DNA of 64,000 nucleotides from Kluyvera genomosp. 3 (GTDB taxonomy: Bacteria; Pseudomonadota; Gammaproteobacteria; Enterobacterales; Enterobacteriaceae). Positions 43,432 through 52,902 of this stretch are shown here, piece by piece. The position numbers and the translations under genes were made by a program. The stretch covers positions 3,504,645-3,568,644 of the forward strand of contig CP022114.1 in the NCBI GenBank assembly GCA_002211745.1. The letters run 5' to 3'. Under the pieces are notes generated by a model. That model ran no database searches and had not been told where the DNA came from. It saw nothing but the letters and a program-made list of their open reading frames with translations. The first letter of the stretch is position 1. Each line of letters starts with the position of its first letter.

Positions 43432-43437
43432 ATACCG

Positions 43438-44267
43438 TTATTTCTGAATGAATGCCAGCAGATCGTCGTTGATCTGATGTTTGTGAGTCGTACAGATCCC
43501 GTGCGATCCGCCTTTATAAACCTTCAGCTCCGCGTTCGGTAGAATTTCCGCCGCAACCTTGCCACAGGTTTCAAACGGCACAATCTGGTCGTCATCACCG
43601 TGAATCACCAGCGTCGGTACCGTTATCTTACGCAGGTCTTCACGTAAATCAGTCTCCGAGAACGCTTTGATACAGTCGTAAAGCGCTTTTATAGAACCTT
43701 GCAACCCTTGCTCGACAAACCCTTCGCGTACCGCCTTTGACTCCTTTGCGCCCGCGCGATTATAGCCATAGAACGCCGCCGACAGCTCATAGAAGAAAGC
43801 ACCACGGTCCTCTATCACGCCGTTGCGAATACCGTCAAACACTTCAAGCGGTACGCCGTTAGGGTTGAAGTCCGTTTTCACCATAATTGGCGTCACCGCG
43901 CCAATCAGCACCGCTTTTGCCACCCGACTGGTCCCATGACGACCAATGTAGTGAGCCACTTCACCGCCGCCGGTAGAGTGTCCGACGTGCACCGCATCTT
44001 TCAGATTAAGATGCGAGGTCAACTCCGCCAGATCGTCGGCGTACTGATCCATATTATGTCCGTCCCAGGGTTGCGCCGAACGTCCGTGGCCTCGTCTATC
44101 GTGGGCGATGACACGATACCCTTTCGAACCCAGATACAGCATCTGATCCTCAAAGGCATCAGACGTTAACGGCCAGCCATGGCTAAAGACAATGGGCTGT
44201 CCGCTCCCCAATCTTTAAACCAGAGGTAACTACCATCTTTCAGGGTCAGTTTATCGAAACCGCTCAT
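43438..44267 (-). CDS. Alpha/beta hydrolase, non-haem haloperoxidase/arylesterase type (one frame break)
   Basis: Belongs to the cofactor-free chloroperoxidase group of alpha/beta hydrolases. The nucleophile elbow is GHSTGGGE (Ser near residue 98), the oxyanion segment [12 protein letters not shown] near 29, the acid Asp in [12 protein letters not shown] and the final catalytic His in [11 protein letters not shown]. Start ATG 44267 ([12 protein letters not shown]) follows AGGAG. Near 44208 the gene lacks one base (TGGGGAGC should be TGGGGGAGC), joining [16 protein letters not shown]; repaired length 276. No counterpart sits here in K-12. Likely an esterase or perhydrolase; the substrate is unknown. 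Confidence 0.85.
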
Positions 44268-44501
44268 ACGATCTCCTGTGTTGGAAGGACGCTGCCAGGT
44301 GCAGCCTAAAAAGAATAATCCAGATTTATAAGTTGCGAGGTATTTCGCATAAAATTCACACAACAAAGAGTATTGCCATCTGCGAATGTGCGTTCCATCA
44401 CTTCAAACCTGACGCCAGGATCAGTATGATGGAATGAGATGAACCCTTGCCGCTGGCGGTGAGGGTTTTCTTTTGGATAATCGATAGACATGGAGTAAAT
44501 A

Positions 44502-44912
44502 ATGACCAGACCTGCCATCATTATTAATGAGTTCGATGCCGAGCGTATCGACCGCCTGCTTGAGCAACCTGCTTACGCAAATTCCCCGGTGGCGAGCGCG
44601 CTAAACGACGAACTGGATCGTGCCCAGATGTGTGCCCCAGAGGACATGCCGCACGATGTAGTCAGTATGAATAGCCAGGTCAGATTCCGCGATCTCACCA
44701 CCGGCGAAGAACGCGTCCGCACGCTGGTCTTCCCTGCCCAGATGACCGACAGCAGCAGCCAGCTCTCGGTGATGGCCCCGGTTGGCGCGGCCCTGCTCGG
44801 CCTGCGCGCAGGCAGCACTATTCACTGGGAGCTACCGGGCGGTGCCTCAACGCACCTGGAAGTACTTGAACTGCTGTATCAGCCGGAAGCCGCCGGCGAA
44901 TTTCATCGTTAA
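44502..44912 (+). CDS. rnk: Regulator of nucleoside diphosphate kinase Rnk
   Basis: 136-residue GreA/GreB-like protein that binds RNA polymerase near the secondary channel and affects nucleoside diphosphate kinase levels. An N-terminal short coiled coil (about residues 10-50) precedes the FKBP-like Gre C-terminal domain ([25 protein letters not shown]). Start ATG 44502 follows TGGAGTAAAT. Unbroken. Lies divergent from the hydrolase and ahead of uspG, as rnk-uspG in related genomes. Confidence 0.94.
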   Translation: MTRPAIIINEFDAERIDRLLEQPAYANSPVASALNDELDRAQMCAPEDMPHDVVSMNSQVRFRDLTTGEERVRTLVFPAQMTDSSSQLSVMAPVGAALLGLRAGSTIHWELPGGASTHLEVLELLYQPEAAGEFHR

Positions 44913-45073
44913 TTCCGCGCAATAGTAGCCTAAGAGGGTGCCCGGCATCCTCTTTCTGCCCGCCTGACCAAACTTTACAACTCCCTCTCTTCGATAAACT
45001 ATTTTGCGAACTGAATGACATATTCAAAACGCATTATGTGTTTTGATTGTTCTACAAAGACAAGGAGGAGCCT

Positions 45074-45501
45074 ATGTACAAAACAATCATTATGCCAGTT
45101 GATGTTTTTGAGATGGAGTTGAGTGACAAAGCGATTCGTCACGCAGAGTTTTTGGCCCAGCAGGATGGCATTATCCATCTGCTGCATGTGTTGCCCGCAT
45201 CGGCCAGCTACACCATGAGCCGTTTTGCCGCCGATCTACGCCGCTTTGAGGAGCATCTTCAGCAGGAAGCGGAAAGCCGCCTGACCACCATGGTCAGCCA
45301 CTTCACGCTCGATCCTTCCCGTATCAAGCTACACGTTCGTCTGGGTAGCGTCCGCGACGCGGTCAACGAACTGGCGGAAGAACTGGGGCCGATATGGTGG
45401 TGATTGGGTCACGTAACCCTTCAATCAGCACGCACCTTCTGGGTTCCAACGCCTCCAGCGTGATTCGCCACGCACACATTCCGGTACTTGTTGTTCGCTG
45501 A
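45074..45501 (+). CDS. uspG: Universal stress protein UspG (one frame break)
   Basis: 142 residues after repair, the K-12 length. USP fold with the ATP-binding motif near the C-terminus ([33 protein letters not shown]). Near 45387 CTGGGGCCG should be CTGGGGGCCG, joining [15 protein letters not shown]. Start ATG 45074 ([16 protein letters not shown]) is preceded by AGGAGGAG. UspG autophosphorylates and responds to growth arrest in E. coli. Ends in a hairpin shared with ahpF. Confidence 0.93.
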
Positions 45502-45526
45502 TCCCGGCATAATCCGCAAAACAAAA

Positions 45527-45550
45527 AAAGGCCACCTTTCGGTGGCCTTT
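45527..45550. terminator. Bidirectional terminator between uspG and ahpF
   Basis: AAAGGCCACC pairs perfectly with GGTGGCCTTT around TTTC, with A-run before and T-rich end after. Serves both convergent genes. Confidence 0.88.
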
Positions 45551-45575
45551 GACATTGCAGGCATTGTCTTCTTTT

Positions 45576-47139
45576 TTATGCTGTTTTGGTGCGAATCAGA
45601 TAATCGAACGCGCTCAGTGACGCTTTCGCACCTTCGCCGGCGGCGATAATAATCTGTTTGTAAGGCACGGTAGTACAGTCACCCGCGGCGAATACGCCTT
45701 TAACGTTCGTTTCGCATTTCGCATCGATGATGATTTCGCCCATGCGGTTACGCTCAACTGCGCCTTCCAGCCAGGTGGTATTCGGCAGCAAACCAATCTG
45801 AACGAAGATCCCGCCAGCGCCACGTGGTGCTCATCGCCGCTCACACGGTCACGATACTGCAAACCGGTGACTTTGGTGCCGTCGCCTTTCACTTCGGTGG
45901 TTTGCGCATTCAGAATGATGTCAACGTTCTTCAGGCTGCGCACTTTATCCTGCAGTACCTGATCGGCTTTCATTTCCGGGCAAACTCCAACAGCGTAACG
46001 TGTTCCACCACGCCCGCCAGGTCGATTGCGGCTTCCACACCGGAGTTACCGCCACCGATCACCGCCACGCGTTTGCCTTTAAACAGCGGGCCGTCGCAGT
46101 GCGGGCAATAGGTTACGCCCTTAGTACGATACTGATCTTCACCCGGTACGTTCATGTTACGCCACTTAGCGCCGGTCGCGATAATGATGCTACGCGCTTT
46201 CAGCACCGCGCCGGAGGCGGTTTCAATCTGATGCAGGCCGCCTTCAACAGCGGCAGGCACCAGCTTAGCCGCGCTCTGGGAATCAATCACGTCCACATCA
46301 TATTCGCTCACGTGCGCCTTCAGCGCGCCCGCCAGCTTCTGACCTTCGGTTTTCGGCACGGAGATATAGTTTTCAATATCAACGGTATCCAGCACCTGGC
46401 CGCCAAAGCGTTCGCCCATCAGACCGGTACGAATGCCTTTACGTGCCGAGTAGACTGCCGCCGCCGCGCCAGACGGGCCGGAACCGACAATCAATACCTC
46501 ATACGCATCACGCTTATTCAGCTCTTCCGCCGCGCGTTTTTCCGCACCGGTGTCCACTTTCGCGACGATTTCCGCCAGCGTCATACGACCCTGACCGAAC
46601 TCCTGACCGTTAACATAAACGGCTGGAACGCCCATCACGTTACGTTCGGTGATTTCGTTCTGGAAGGTGCCGCCGTCAATCGCCGTATGCTTGATACGTG
46701 GGTTCAGCACCGACATCAGGTTCAACGCCTGGACCACATCCGGACAGTTATGGCACGACAGCGAGTAATAGGTTTCAAACTCAAAATCGCCGTCGATATC
46801 GCGAATTTGCTCCAGCAGAGACTGCGTTTCTTTCGACGGGTGACCACCAGTCCACAGCAGCGCCAGCACCAGCGAGGTAAACTCGTGGCCCAGCGGGGAA
46901 CCGGCAAAACGTGGCCCCTGATAAGAACCTGGGTTGGTGATCAGGAATGACGGCTTGCGTACAGCAAGGGTATTGTCTTCTTTAAAGGTGACTTTGTCTG
47001 ACAGTTCAGCAATTTCAGCCAACAGTTCCTTGATCTCTGCCGATTTAGCGCTGTCATCCAGCGTGGCAATCAGCTCAACAGGTTTGGTCAGCTTCTCAAG
47101 ATAGGCCTTGAGCTGGGTTTTCATGTTGGTGTCGAGCAT
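45576..47139 (-). CDS. ahpF: Alkyl hydroperoxide reductase subunit F (two frame breaks)
   Basis: NADH-dependent flavoprotein disulfide reductase that recycles AhpC. N-terminal double-thioredoxin domain with CHNC near residue 129, then the thioredoxin-reductase-like part with [21 protein letters not shown] (FAD), the redox pair CPHC near 345 and the NAD fold [16 protein letters not shown]. Frame breaks near 45978 (GCCCGG should be GCCCCGG, joining [13 protein letters not shown]) and near 45811 (GCGGGATC lacks one G, joining [14 protein letters not shown]). Repaired length 521 residues as in K-12. Lies 177 bases after ahpC. Confidence 0.95.
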
Positions 47140-47228
47140 TGTTATCTCCTGGGCTTAAAACATCATCATGCAAGCGGCCTCACGCGGCAGCCTGAATGCG
47201 CTTGCATCATGGACGCTAATAAGAAATT

Positions 47229-47251
47229 CGGGTGCTGGCGCACCCGTTTTT
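47229..47251. other. Hairpin in the ahpC-ahpF spacer
   Basis: CGGGTGC and GCACCCG form a perfect stem with TGGC loop. On the ahp coding strand the U-tract is weak, so it likely acts as an attenuator or processing point that keeps AhpF below AhpC. Confidence 0.45.
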
Positions 47252-47316
47252 AAAGGGCTATTTCCTGAGTGTTTCGCGTCGCAGCATGGCGCTGTGGCGC
47301 GAAAGACGACGGAAAT

Positions 47317-47880
47317 TTAGATTTTACCGACCAGGTCCAGAGATGGAGCCAGAGTCGCTTCGCCTTCTTTCCATTTCGCCGGGCATACTTCGCCTGGGTG
47401 AGAAGCAACGTACTGAGCCGCTTTGATTTTACGCAGCAGGTCAGAAGCGTCACGGCCGATACCTTCAGCGGTAACTTCGATAGCCTGGATGATGCCCTGC
47501 GGGTCAACAACGAAGGTCGCACGGTCAGCCAGACCTTCATCTTCACGCATGTTGTCGAAGTTACGGGTCAGGGCGCCAGTCGGGTCACCGATCATCGCGT
47601 ATTTGATTTTCGCGATGGTGTCAGAGCTGCTGTGCCATGCTTTGTGGGTGAAGTGAGTGTCAGTAGACACAGAGTACACGTCCACGCCCAGTTTCTGCAG
47701 TTCTTCGTAATGGTCTGCAACGTCGCCCAGTTCGGTCGGGCATACGAAGGTGAAGTCAGCCGGGTAGAAGAAGAAGACGCTCCAGCGGCCTTCGGTATCT
47801 TTCTCAGTGACTTCGATGAACTCACCGTTTTTGAACGCCTGGTTTTTGAAAGGTTTGATTTTGGTATTAATTAAAGACAT
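47317..47880 (-). CDS. ahpC: Alkyl hydroperoxide reductase subunit C (peroxiredoxin)
   Basis: 187-residue typical 2-Cys peroxiredoxin, K-12 length, that reduces H2O2, alkyl hydroperoxides and peroxynitrite. Peroxidatic Cys in [12 protein letters not shown] (residue 47) and resolving Cys in [10 protein letters not shown] (residue 166). It works with AhpF and NADH. Unbroken. A candidate OxyR site lies about 325 bases upstream; K-12 has dsbG divergent in this region, absent here. Confidence 0.97.
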   Translation of the reverse strand: MSLINTKIKPFKNQAFKNGEFIEVTEKDTEGRWSVFFFYPADFTFVCPTELGDVADHYEELQKLGVDVYSVSTDTHFTHKAWHSSSDTIAKIKYAMIGDPTGALTRNFDNMREDEGLADRATFVVDPQGIIQAIEVTAEGIGRDASDLLRKIKAAQYVASHPGEVCPAKWKEGEATLAPSLDLVGKI

Positions 47881-48203
47881 CGAGTACTTCCTCCGTGTTT
47901 TCGTTGAGGTCTAAGTTAACGAATTATTCCTGATTCGACCAATGCGTTTACATTATCAAATCAATAAGCGTTATCTAACAACCGGAACAAGACAACTTTG
48001 TGAACCTATGTCCGGAGATACGCACGAAACGCTCATCCCCAAACGTAAAAAGGCCGCAACAAGGCGGCCCGATTACCTGAATCCCCGCAGGTGAGTTCAG
48101 CGCCAGCCAGGCTGGCGTAGTGTTGCGCTCTACATACCCTAACAAAGGTTGTAACAGCCTCTTGATTACATCACTCCAGCCTGCAAAGGGCAAATAGCAA
48201 ACG

Positions 48204-48240
48204 GTAGGTCCTGTCTATGATTGTGATAGGCTACACCGAA
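48204..48240. promoter_or_regulatory. Candidate OxyR site upstream of ahpC
   Basis: Read on the minus strand, the 37-base segment has CTAT-N7-ATAG at its centre with exact OxyR spacing, and outer quarters TTCG and CTAC that partly match ATAG and CTAT. About 15 of 20 consensus bases agree. It lies 324 bases before ahpC, which is farther than expected, so the leader would be long. The remaining 47881-48534 is AT-rich without a gene. Confidence 0.45.
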
Positions 48241-48305
48241 GACTCAGCACAATAACTTGATGATAGAACCATTAAAATATCACTTATTTATTCTCTGCAT
48301 AAAAA

Positions 48306-48331
48306 ACATTATTAAAAATTATGAATAATGT
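48306..48331. promoter_or_regulatory. AT-rich inverted repeat upstream of ybdO
   Basis: ACATTATT and AATAATGT separated by 10 bases. It lies about 50 bases before the larger palindrome and may be a second site for the same regulator. Confidence 0.35.
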
Positions 48332-48376
48332 AATTTCAAAAAGGGAGGAACATATTATCCATAGGTAAAACAGGCA

Positions 48377-48403
48377 TGATTGATATATTAAATATATCAA
48401 TCA
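48377..48403. promoter_or_regulatory. 27-base palindrome upstream of ybdO
   Basis: Twelve-base arms TGATTGATATAT and ATATATCAATCA match perfectly around TAA, 132 bases before the ybdO start. It contains T-N11-A patterns of the LysR type, so it may be the operator of YbdO itself; the link is inference. Confidence 0.5.
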
Positions 48404-48534
48404 ATAATTTACCAGTAGCTAATCAAACAATCATGATTTATATTTAGCAGAATTTAATATGCATTTTATTTTTTCGAACACATGGATTGTGGCAATGGGG
48501 AAATGAATGCCCCTTAAACTGGAAAGGATACGGA

Positions 48535-49431
48535 ATGGCAAATCTCTACGATCTGAAAAGATTCGACCTTAACTTACTGGTTATTTTCGAGTGTATTTAT
48601 CAACACCTTAGCATCAGCAAAGCGGCTGAAATGCTGTTTATTACCCCCTCTGCAGTGAGCCAATCGCTGCAGCGACTACGCACGCAATTAAACGACCCGT
48701 TATTCGTCCGAGCAGGAAAAGGGATGACTCCTACCACCATCGCGGTTAATTTACATCAACATCTGTCAAAAAATCTTAATCAGATAGAACAGACAATTAA
48801 CATGATGGCAAGCGAAGATCTTGAAAAAAGATTCATTATCTACGGCCCACAACTCTTTTCTAGCCCTAAGCTAGGCACGTTTATTAATGCACTTCAGGCC
48901 GAGCCAGACCTCCACATTGAGTACCATGATTACTCCGGTATCAATGATTCGGTAGAAGATCTTCTACACCACCGCAAAGCGGATATTGTTTTTACGACAT
49001 CGCAAATTTACAACCGCGCACTGGTGTGCGAGAAATTTTACGATGCCGATACCGTACTGATATGTCGGGAAGAACACCCGCGCATGGGAACACACACAAC
49101 ACTTGAGGAGATACTCCAGGAAAAATTTACCTATTACGATGTTCTGGATGCGGGGATAAAACAGTACCAGTACGATAGCGAAAAGTTCCTGGCTGAGCGC
49201 AATTACACATTCGGTTCATCTTCCATTATATCCATCATCAATGCTATTTGTCAGACAGATTTAATAGGTATCGTGCCCCGTTCTTTTTACGCGATGCTAA
49301 AAGAATCATTACGACTGAGAGAGATCACTATGCCAATAGAATTGCCTAAAGTGTCTATTTACGTGTGCTACAACCGTTCTTCATTGAACTCGGAAGTATT
49401 TACCAGAGCAATAAAAAGCATACAAATATAA
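48535..49431 (+). CDS. ybdO: LysR-family transcriptional regulator YbdO
   Basis: 298 residues from ATG 48535 (MANLYDLKRFDLNLLVIFECIYQHLS), which matches the K-12 YbdO start; GGAAAGGAT precedes it and the upstream extension is discounted. LysR helix-turn-helix: LSISKAAEMLFITPSAVSQSLQRLRTQLNDPLFVRAGKGM. A divergent effector domain follows. Base composition is AT-richer than the housekeeping neighbours. In K-12 it neighbours dsbG; here it faces ahpC directly. Target genes are not shown by sequence. Unbroken. Confidence 0.9.
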   Translation: MANLYDLKRFDLNLLVIFECIYQHLSISKAAEMLFITPSAVSQSLQRLRTQLNDPLFVRAGKGMTPTTIAVNLHQHLSKNLNQIEQTINMMASEDLEKRFIIYGPQLFSSPKLGTFINALQAEPDLHIEYHDYSGINDSVEDLLHHRKADIVFTTSQIYNRALVCEKFYDADTVLICREEHPRMGTHTTLEEILQEKFTYYDVLDAGIKQYQYDSEKFLAERNYTFGSSSIISIINAICQTDLIGIVPRSFYAMLKESLRLREITMPIELPKVSIYVCYNRSSLNSEVFTRAIKSIQI

Positions 49432-49563
49432 TCAATAATTATCAAAAAGCGACGACATTCAAAACAACTCCAAAAAAGGAAGATTTACGCTCGTGATTAT
49501 CACTTATATTATTGTATGATATAAAACCATATTAGTAGAACACGTTATCAAGGATGGCGGCGT

Positions 49564-50786
49564 ATGACCATGGTTAAACTCCCGCTAACGCAATCGGTCC
49601 TGGAGGCGACTCACGACCGTATTATCTGGACATTAGATAATTTCCCTCGCGTTTGCGTTTCATTTTCGGGCGGCAAAGACTCAACGGTGATGTTGCATTT
49701 AACCGCTCAGCTTGCCCGCGAACGTGGACACAAAATTAGCGTTCTGTTTATTGATTGGGAAGCGCAATTTTCTTACACCATTAACCACTGTGAGAAATTG
49801 CGTGAACAATACCGGGATGTGATTGAGGGCTTTTATTGGGTCGCGCTACCGCTTACCACACAAAATTCATTGACCCAATTTAACCCTGAATGGCAATGCT
49901 GGGAGCCGGGCGCAAAATGGGTCAGGCAGCCACCAGCCGACGCGATTACCGATCCTGCCTTTTTTTCCTTTTATGAACCGGGCATGACGTTTGAGCTGTT
50001 TGTGCAAAAATTTGCCGAATGGTTCTCCCAGCAGCGTCCGGCGGCGGTGATGGTCGGGATCCGTGCCGACGAATCTTATAACCGCTTTTTGACGATTGCC
50101 TCCCAGCGTAAACGCCGCTTTGCCGATGATAAACCCTGGACAACCGTCGCGCCGGGTAATCACGCCTGGTACGTTTACCCTATCTATGACTGGAAAACCG
50201 CCGATATCTGGACGTGGTTCGCCAAAACCCAGCAGCCGTATAACCCCTCTACGATCTGATGTATCAGGCAGGAGTTCCGTTGCGCTACATGCGCATCTGC
50301 GAACCCTTTGGGCCAGAACAACGTCAAGGGCTCTGGCTCTACCACGTGCTGGAACCGGAGCGTTGGGCCGATATGTGTCAGCGGGTCAGTGGCGTACACA
50401 GTGGTGGCGTTTATGCCGGGCAGGACAACCAGTTTTACGGCCACCGTAAGCTCGATAAACCGGCAAACCACAGCTGGCGCAGCTACGCGCATTTTCTGCT
50501 TCATAGCATGCCGAAAACCACCGCCGACCATTATCGCAACAAAATTGCCGTCTACCTTCACTGGTATCAAAAGCAGGGCTGGGAAGACATTCCCGACGAG
50601 CAGGAAAAAGATCTGGGTTCGAAGGACATCCCATCGTGGCGAAGAATATGCAAGGTACTGTTAAACAATGACTATTGGTGCCGAATGCTCTCCTTCAGCC
50701 CCACCAAAGCAAATCACTACCAGCGCTATCGCGCGCGTATGGAACAAAAGCGTCAGCAATGGGGAATCTTATGCGACAAACACTAA
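49564..50786 (+). CDS. ybdN: PAPS-reductase/PP-loop family protein YbdN (one frame break)
   Basis: PP-loop ATP pyrophosphatase of the phosphoadenosine-phosphosulfate reductase superfamily, related to IbrA. The PP-loop reads VCVSFSGGKDSTVMLHL near residue 30, and VGIRADESYNR near 165 is the second conserved segment. Near 50246 AACCCCTCTAC should be AACCCCCTCTAC, joining QQPYNPLYDLMYQAGVPLRYMRICEPFGPEQRQ. Repaired length 407 (K-12 406). Its end overlaps ybdM by 16 bases. IbrA/IbrB are known as a pair that activates eib genes; the chemical role of YbdN is unknown. Confidence 0.9.
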
Positions 50787-51397
50787 TTAATCAGCTGCAT
50801 GACTACCTGCAAAGCCTCGCACCGGATGACAAAATCGATGCCATTAATCAGTTCCGTCAGGTCTTACACGCTGAAAGCCCGTTTAAAGATCAGCCTATTG
50901 ACTGTGTGCTGTGGGTAAAAGAAGAACAAATTTCGCCAAACGACTACAACCCGAATAATATGGCGCCGCAGGAAAAACGTCTGCTGACCAAATCACTGGA
51001 GGCCGACGGTTTCACTCAACCTATTGTAGTCGTTGAGAAAAAGGATCGTCATTACGAAATCGTCGACGGCTTCCATCGCCACCTGCTTTCACAGTCCAAA
51101 GCCACGCTGAAAAAGCGTTTTCACGGCTACCTGCCCATTACCCAGCTGGAAAAGTGTGATGATTCACTCCCCTCACGCATGGCCGCCACCGTGCGCCATA
51201 ACCGCGCGCGCGGGCGACATCAGATTAGCGCCATGTCCGATATCGTGCGTGAACTGAGCCAACTGGGCTGGAGCGATGAAAAAATGGGCCAGGAACTGGG
51301 CATGGATGCCGACGAAATTCTGCGCCTGAAGCAGATTAACGGCCTGTGCGAAATGTTTGGCAATCGCCAGTTCTCACAGGCCTGGACGGTGAAATAG
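50771..51397 (+). CDS. ybdM: ParB/sulfiredoxin-fold protein YbdM
   Basis: 208-residue ParB N-terminal-domain protein, related to IbrB. Conserved segments include QISPNDYNPNNMAPQEKRLLTKSLEADGFTQPIVVVEKK and YEIVDGFHRHLL, where GFHRH replaces the usual GERR/GxxR box of ParB. A helix-turn-helix-like region (LGWSDEKMGQELGMDADEILRLKQ) is near the C-terminus. Start ATG 50771 lies inside the end of ybdN, indicating coupled translation. Possible nucleotide-dependent switch; role unproven. Convergent with ybdL, with one base between stops. Confidence 0.88.
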   Translation: MRQTLINQLHDYLQSLAPDDKIDAINQFRQVLHAESPFKDQPIDCVLWVKEEQISPNDYNPNNMAPQEKRLLTKSLEADGFTQPIVVVEKKDRHYEIVDGFHRHLLSQSKATLKKRFHGYLPITQLEKCDDSLPSRMAATVRHNRARGRHQISAMSDIVRELSQLGWSDEKMGQELGMDADEILRLKQINGLCEMFGNRQFSQAWTVK

Positions 51398-52587
51398 CTA
51401 CAATCGGCAAAGACGCTCGGCGGCGGCCAGCAGCGTCGCCTCCTGTTTAGCGAAGCACAGACGTATCAGCTTATGCGGGAACGGCGCGGCGCAAAAGACC
51501 GACAGCGGAATCGCCGCCACGCCCACCTCGGTGGTTAACCACCGGCAGAAGCTCACATCATCCAGATCGGAGATCGCGCTGTAGTCCGCCAGCAGGAAGT
51601 AGGTGCCTTCACACGGCAGCAGCTTCAGGCGACTCTGGCTAAGAGCATCAATAAACAGGTCACGTCGCGCCTGATAAAATTCCGGCAGTTGGCGGTAGTG
51701 CTCCGGTTCCGCCCGCAGCATATCCGCCAGCGCCAGCTGTGCTGGCGTGTTCACCGCGAAGGTCAGATATTGATGCACTTTCCGCAGTTCCGCACTGACG
51801 GGCGCTGGCGCTACGCAGTAACCCACCTTCCAACCGGTCATATGATAGGTTTTACCAAACGACGACACCGCGACCGCCCGTTCGCGAAGCGCCGGATGCG
51901 CCAGCACGCTGGCGTGTCCATCTTTTGCAAAGCAGATATGCTCATACACTTCATCGCTGAGCACATAAATTTCACGTTCAGCGATAGCCTGCCACAGAGC
52001 CTCAAAATCCGCCGCCTGCCAGACAGTGGCTGACGGTTATGCGGCGTATTGAGAATCACCAGACGCGTCTTCTCGCTCAGTTGCGCGGCAAAATCCTGCC
52101 AGTTCACGCGAAAATGCGGCGGCTGTAGTGCGATACGTTTCACCACGCCACCGGACAGTTCCACCGCTGGCGCATAGCTATCGTAGCTCGGATCAAAACA
52201 AATCACTTCGTCACCGTCACGCACCAGTGCGGTAATGGCGGCATACAGCGCTTCCGTGGCCCCTGCTGTCACCGTAATGTCGCTGTTAACATCCGGCGTG
52301 TACCCATACAGCGCGGTGGTTTTCTCGGCGATCGCTTCTCGCAACGCCAGCGCGCCGGTCATCGGTGCGTACTGATTCGCGCCGCTCGCCACGTGATGCG
52401 CGAGCCGCTGTTGCAGATACGCTGGACCGTCAAAATCGGGAAAACCCTGAGACAAGTTGATAGCCTGATGCTGCTGCGCCAGGGCGCTCATCTGGGTGAA
52501 AATAGTGGTGCCGAGGTTGGGGAGTTTGCTCTGGGGATGAGTTGCGTTGTTGTCATTCGTCGTCTGCCGCTCGTAAACCGATGTCAA
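51398..52587 (-). CDS. ybdL: Methionine aminotransferase YbdL (one frame break)
   Basis: PLP-dependent class I aminotransferase with preference for methionine, histidine and phenylalanine in E. coli. Conserved NQYAPMTGALALREAIA, NTPHNPS (substrate/PLP loop), SSFGKTYHMTGWKVGY (PLP Lys in FGKTY) and the C-terminal KLIRLCFAKQEATL are seen. Near 52036 AACCGTCAGCC should be AACCCGTCAGCC, joining NTPHNPSATVWQAADF. From ATG 52587 the repaired protein is 396 residues, ten more than K-12 at the N-terminus, so the exact start is uncertain. Confidence 0.91.
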
Positions 52588-52644
52588 ATGACTATAACAC
52601 GGCCAACGAGCTTGGCAATCAAGACGTTTAGATGTCTAAAACTT

Positions 52645-52842
52645 TTAGCAGCACTTTGCTCCGCCCTTCCCGCCGTAGCGCGCATCCTGGCGGTCGCGGA
52701 AAAACGCTTCGTAGGTCATCGGCGTCTGGTCCGGGTGGTTAACGCGCATATGCTCAACGTAGTTGTCGTAATTCGGCACGCCAATCATCATTTTAGCCGC
52801 CTGACCGAGGTATTTTCCGGCTTTTGAGAGCGTATCAAACAT
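52645..52842 (-). CDS. ybdD: YbdD/YjiX family small protein
   Basis: 65 residues, same length as K-12 YbdD, ending GGKGGAKCC with paired C-terminal Cys. The family accompanies CstA/BtsT pyruvate transporters and is needed for their activity in some cases. It lies 60 bases after the cstA stop in the same direction, as in K-12. Unbroken. Confidence 0.93.
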   Translation of the reverse strand: MFDTLSKAGKYLGQAAKMMIGVPNYDNYVEHMRVNHPDQTPMTYEAFFRDRQDARYGGKGGAKCC

Positions 52843-52902
52843 CGTTTTTGTCCTTATCAGATTAACCCGGCGTCGCCATGCTCGGCCGGGTTACAGATGA
52901 CA

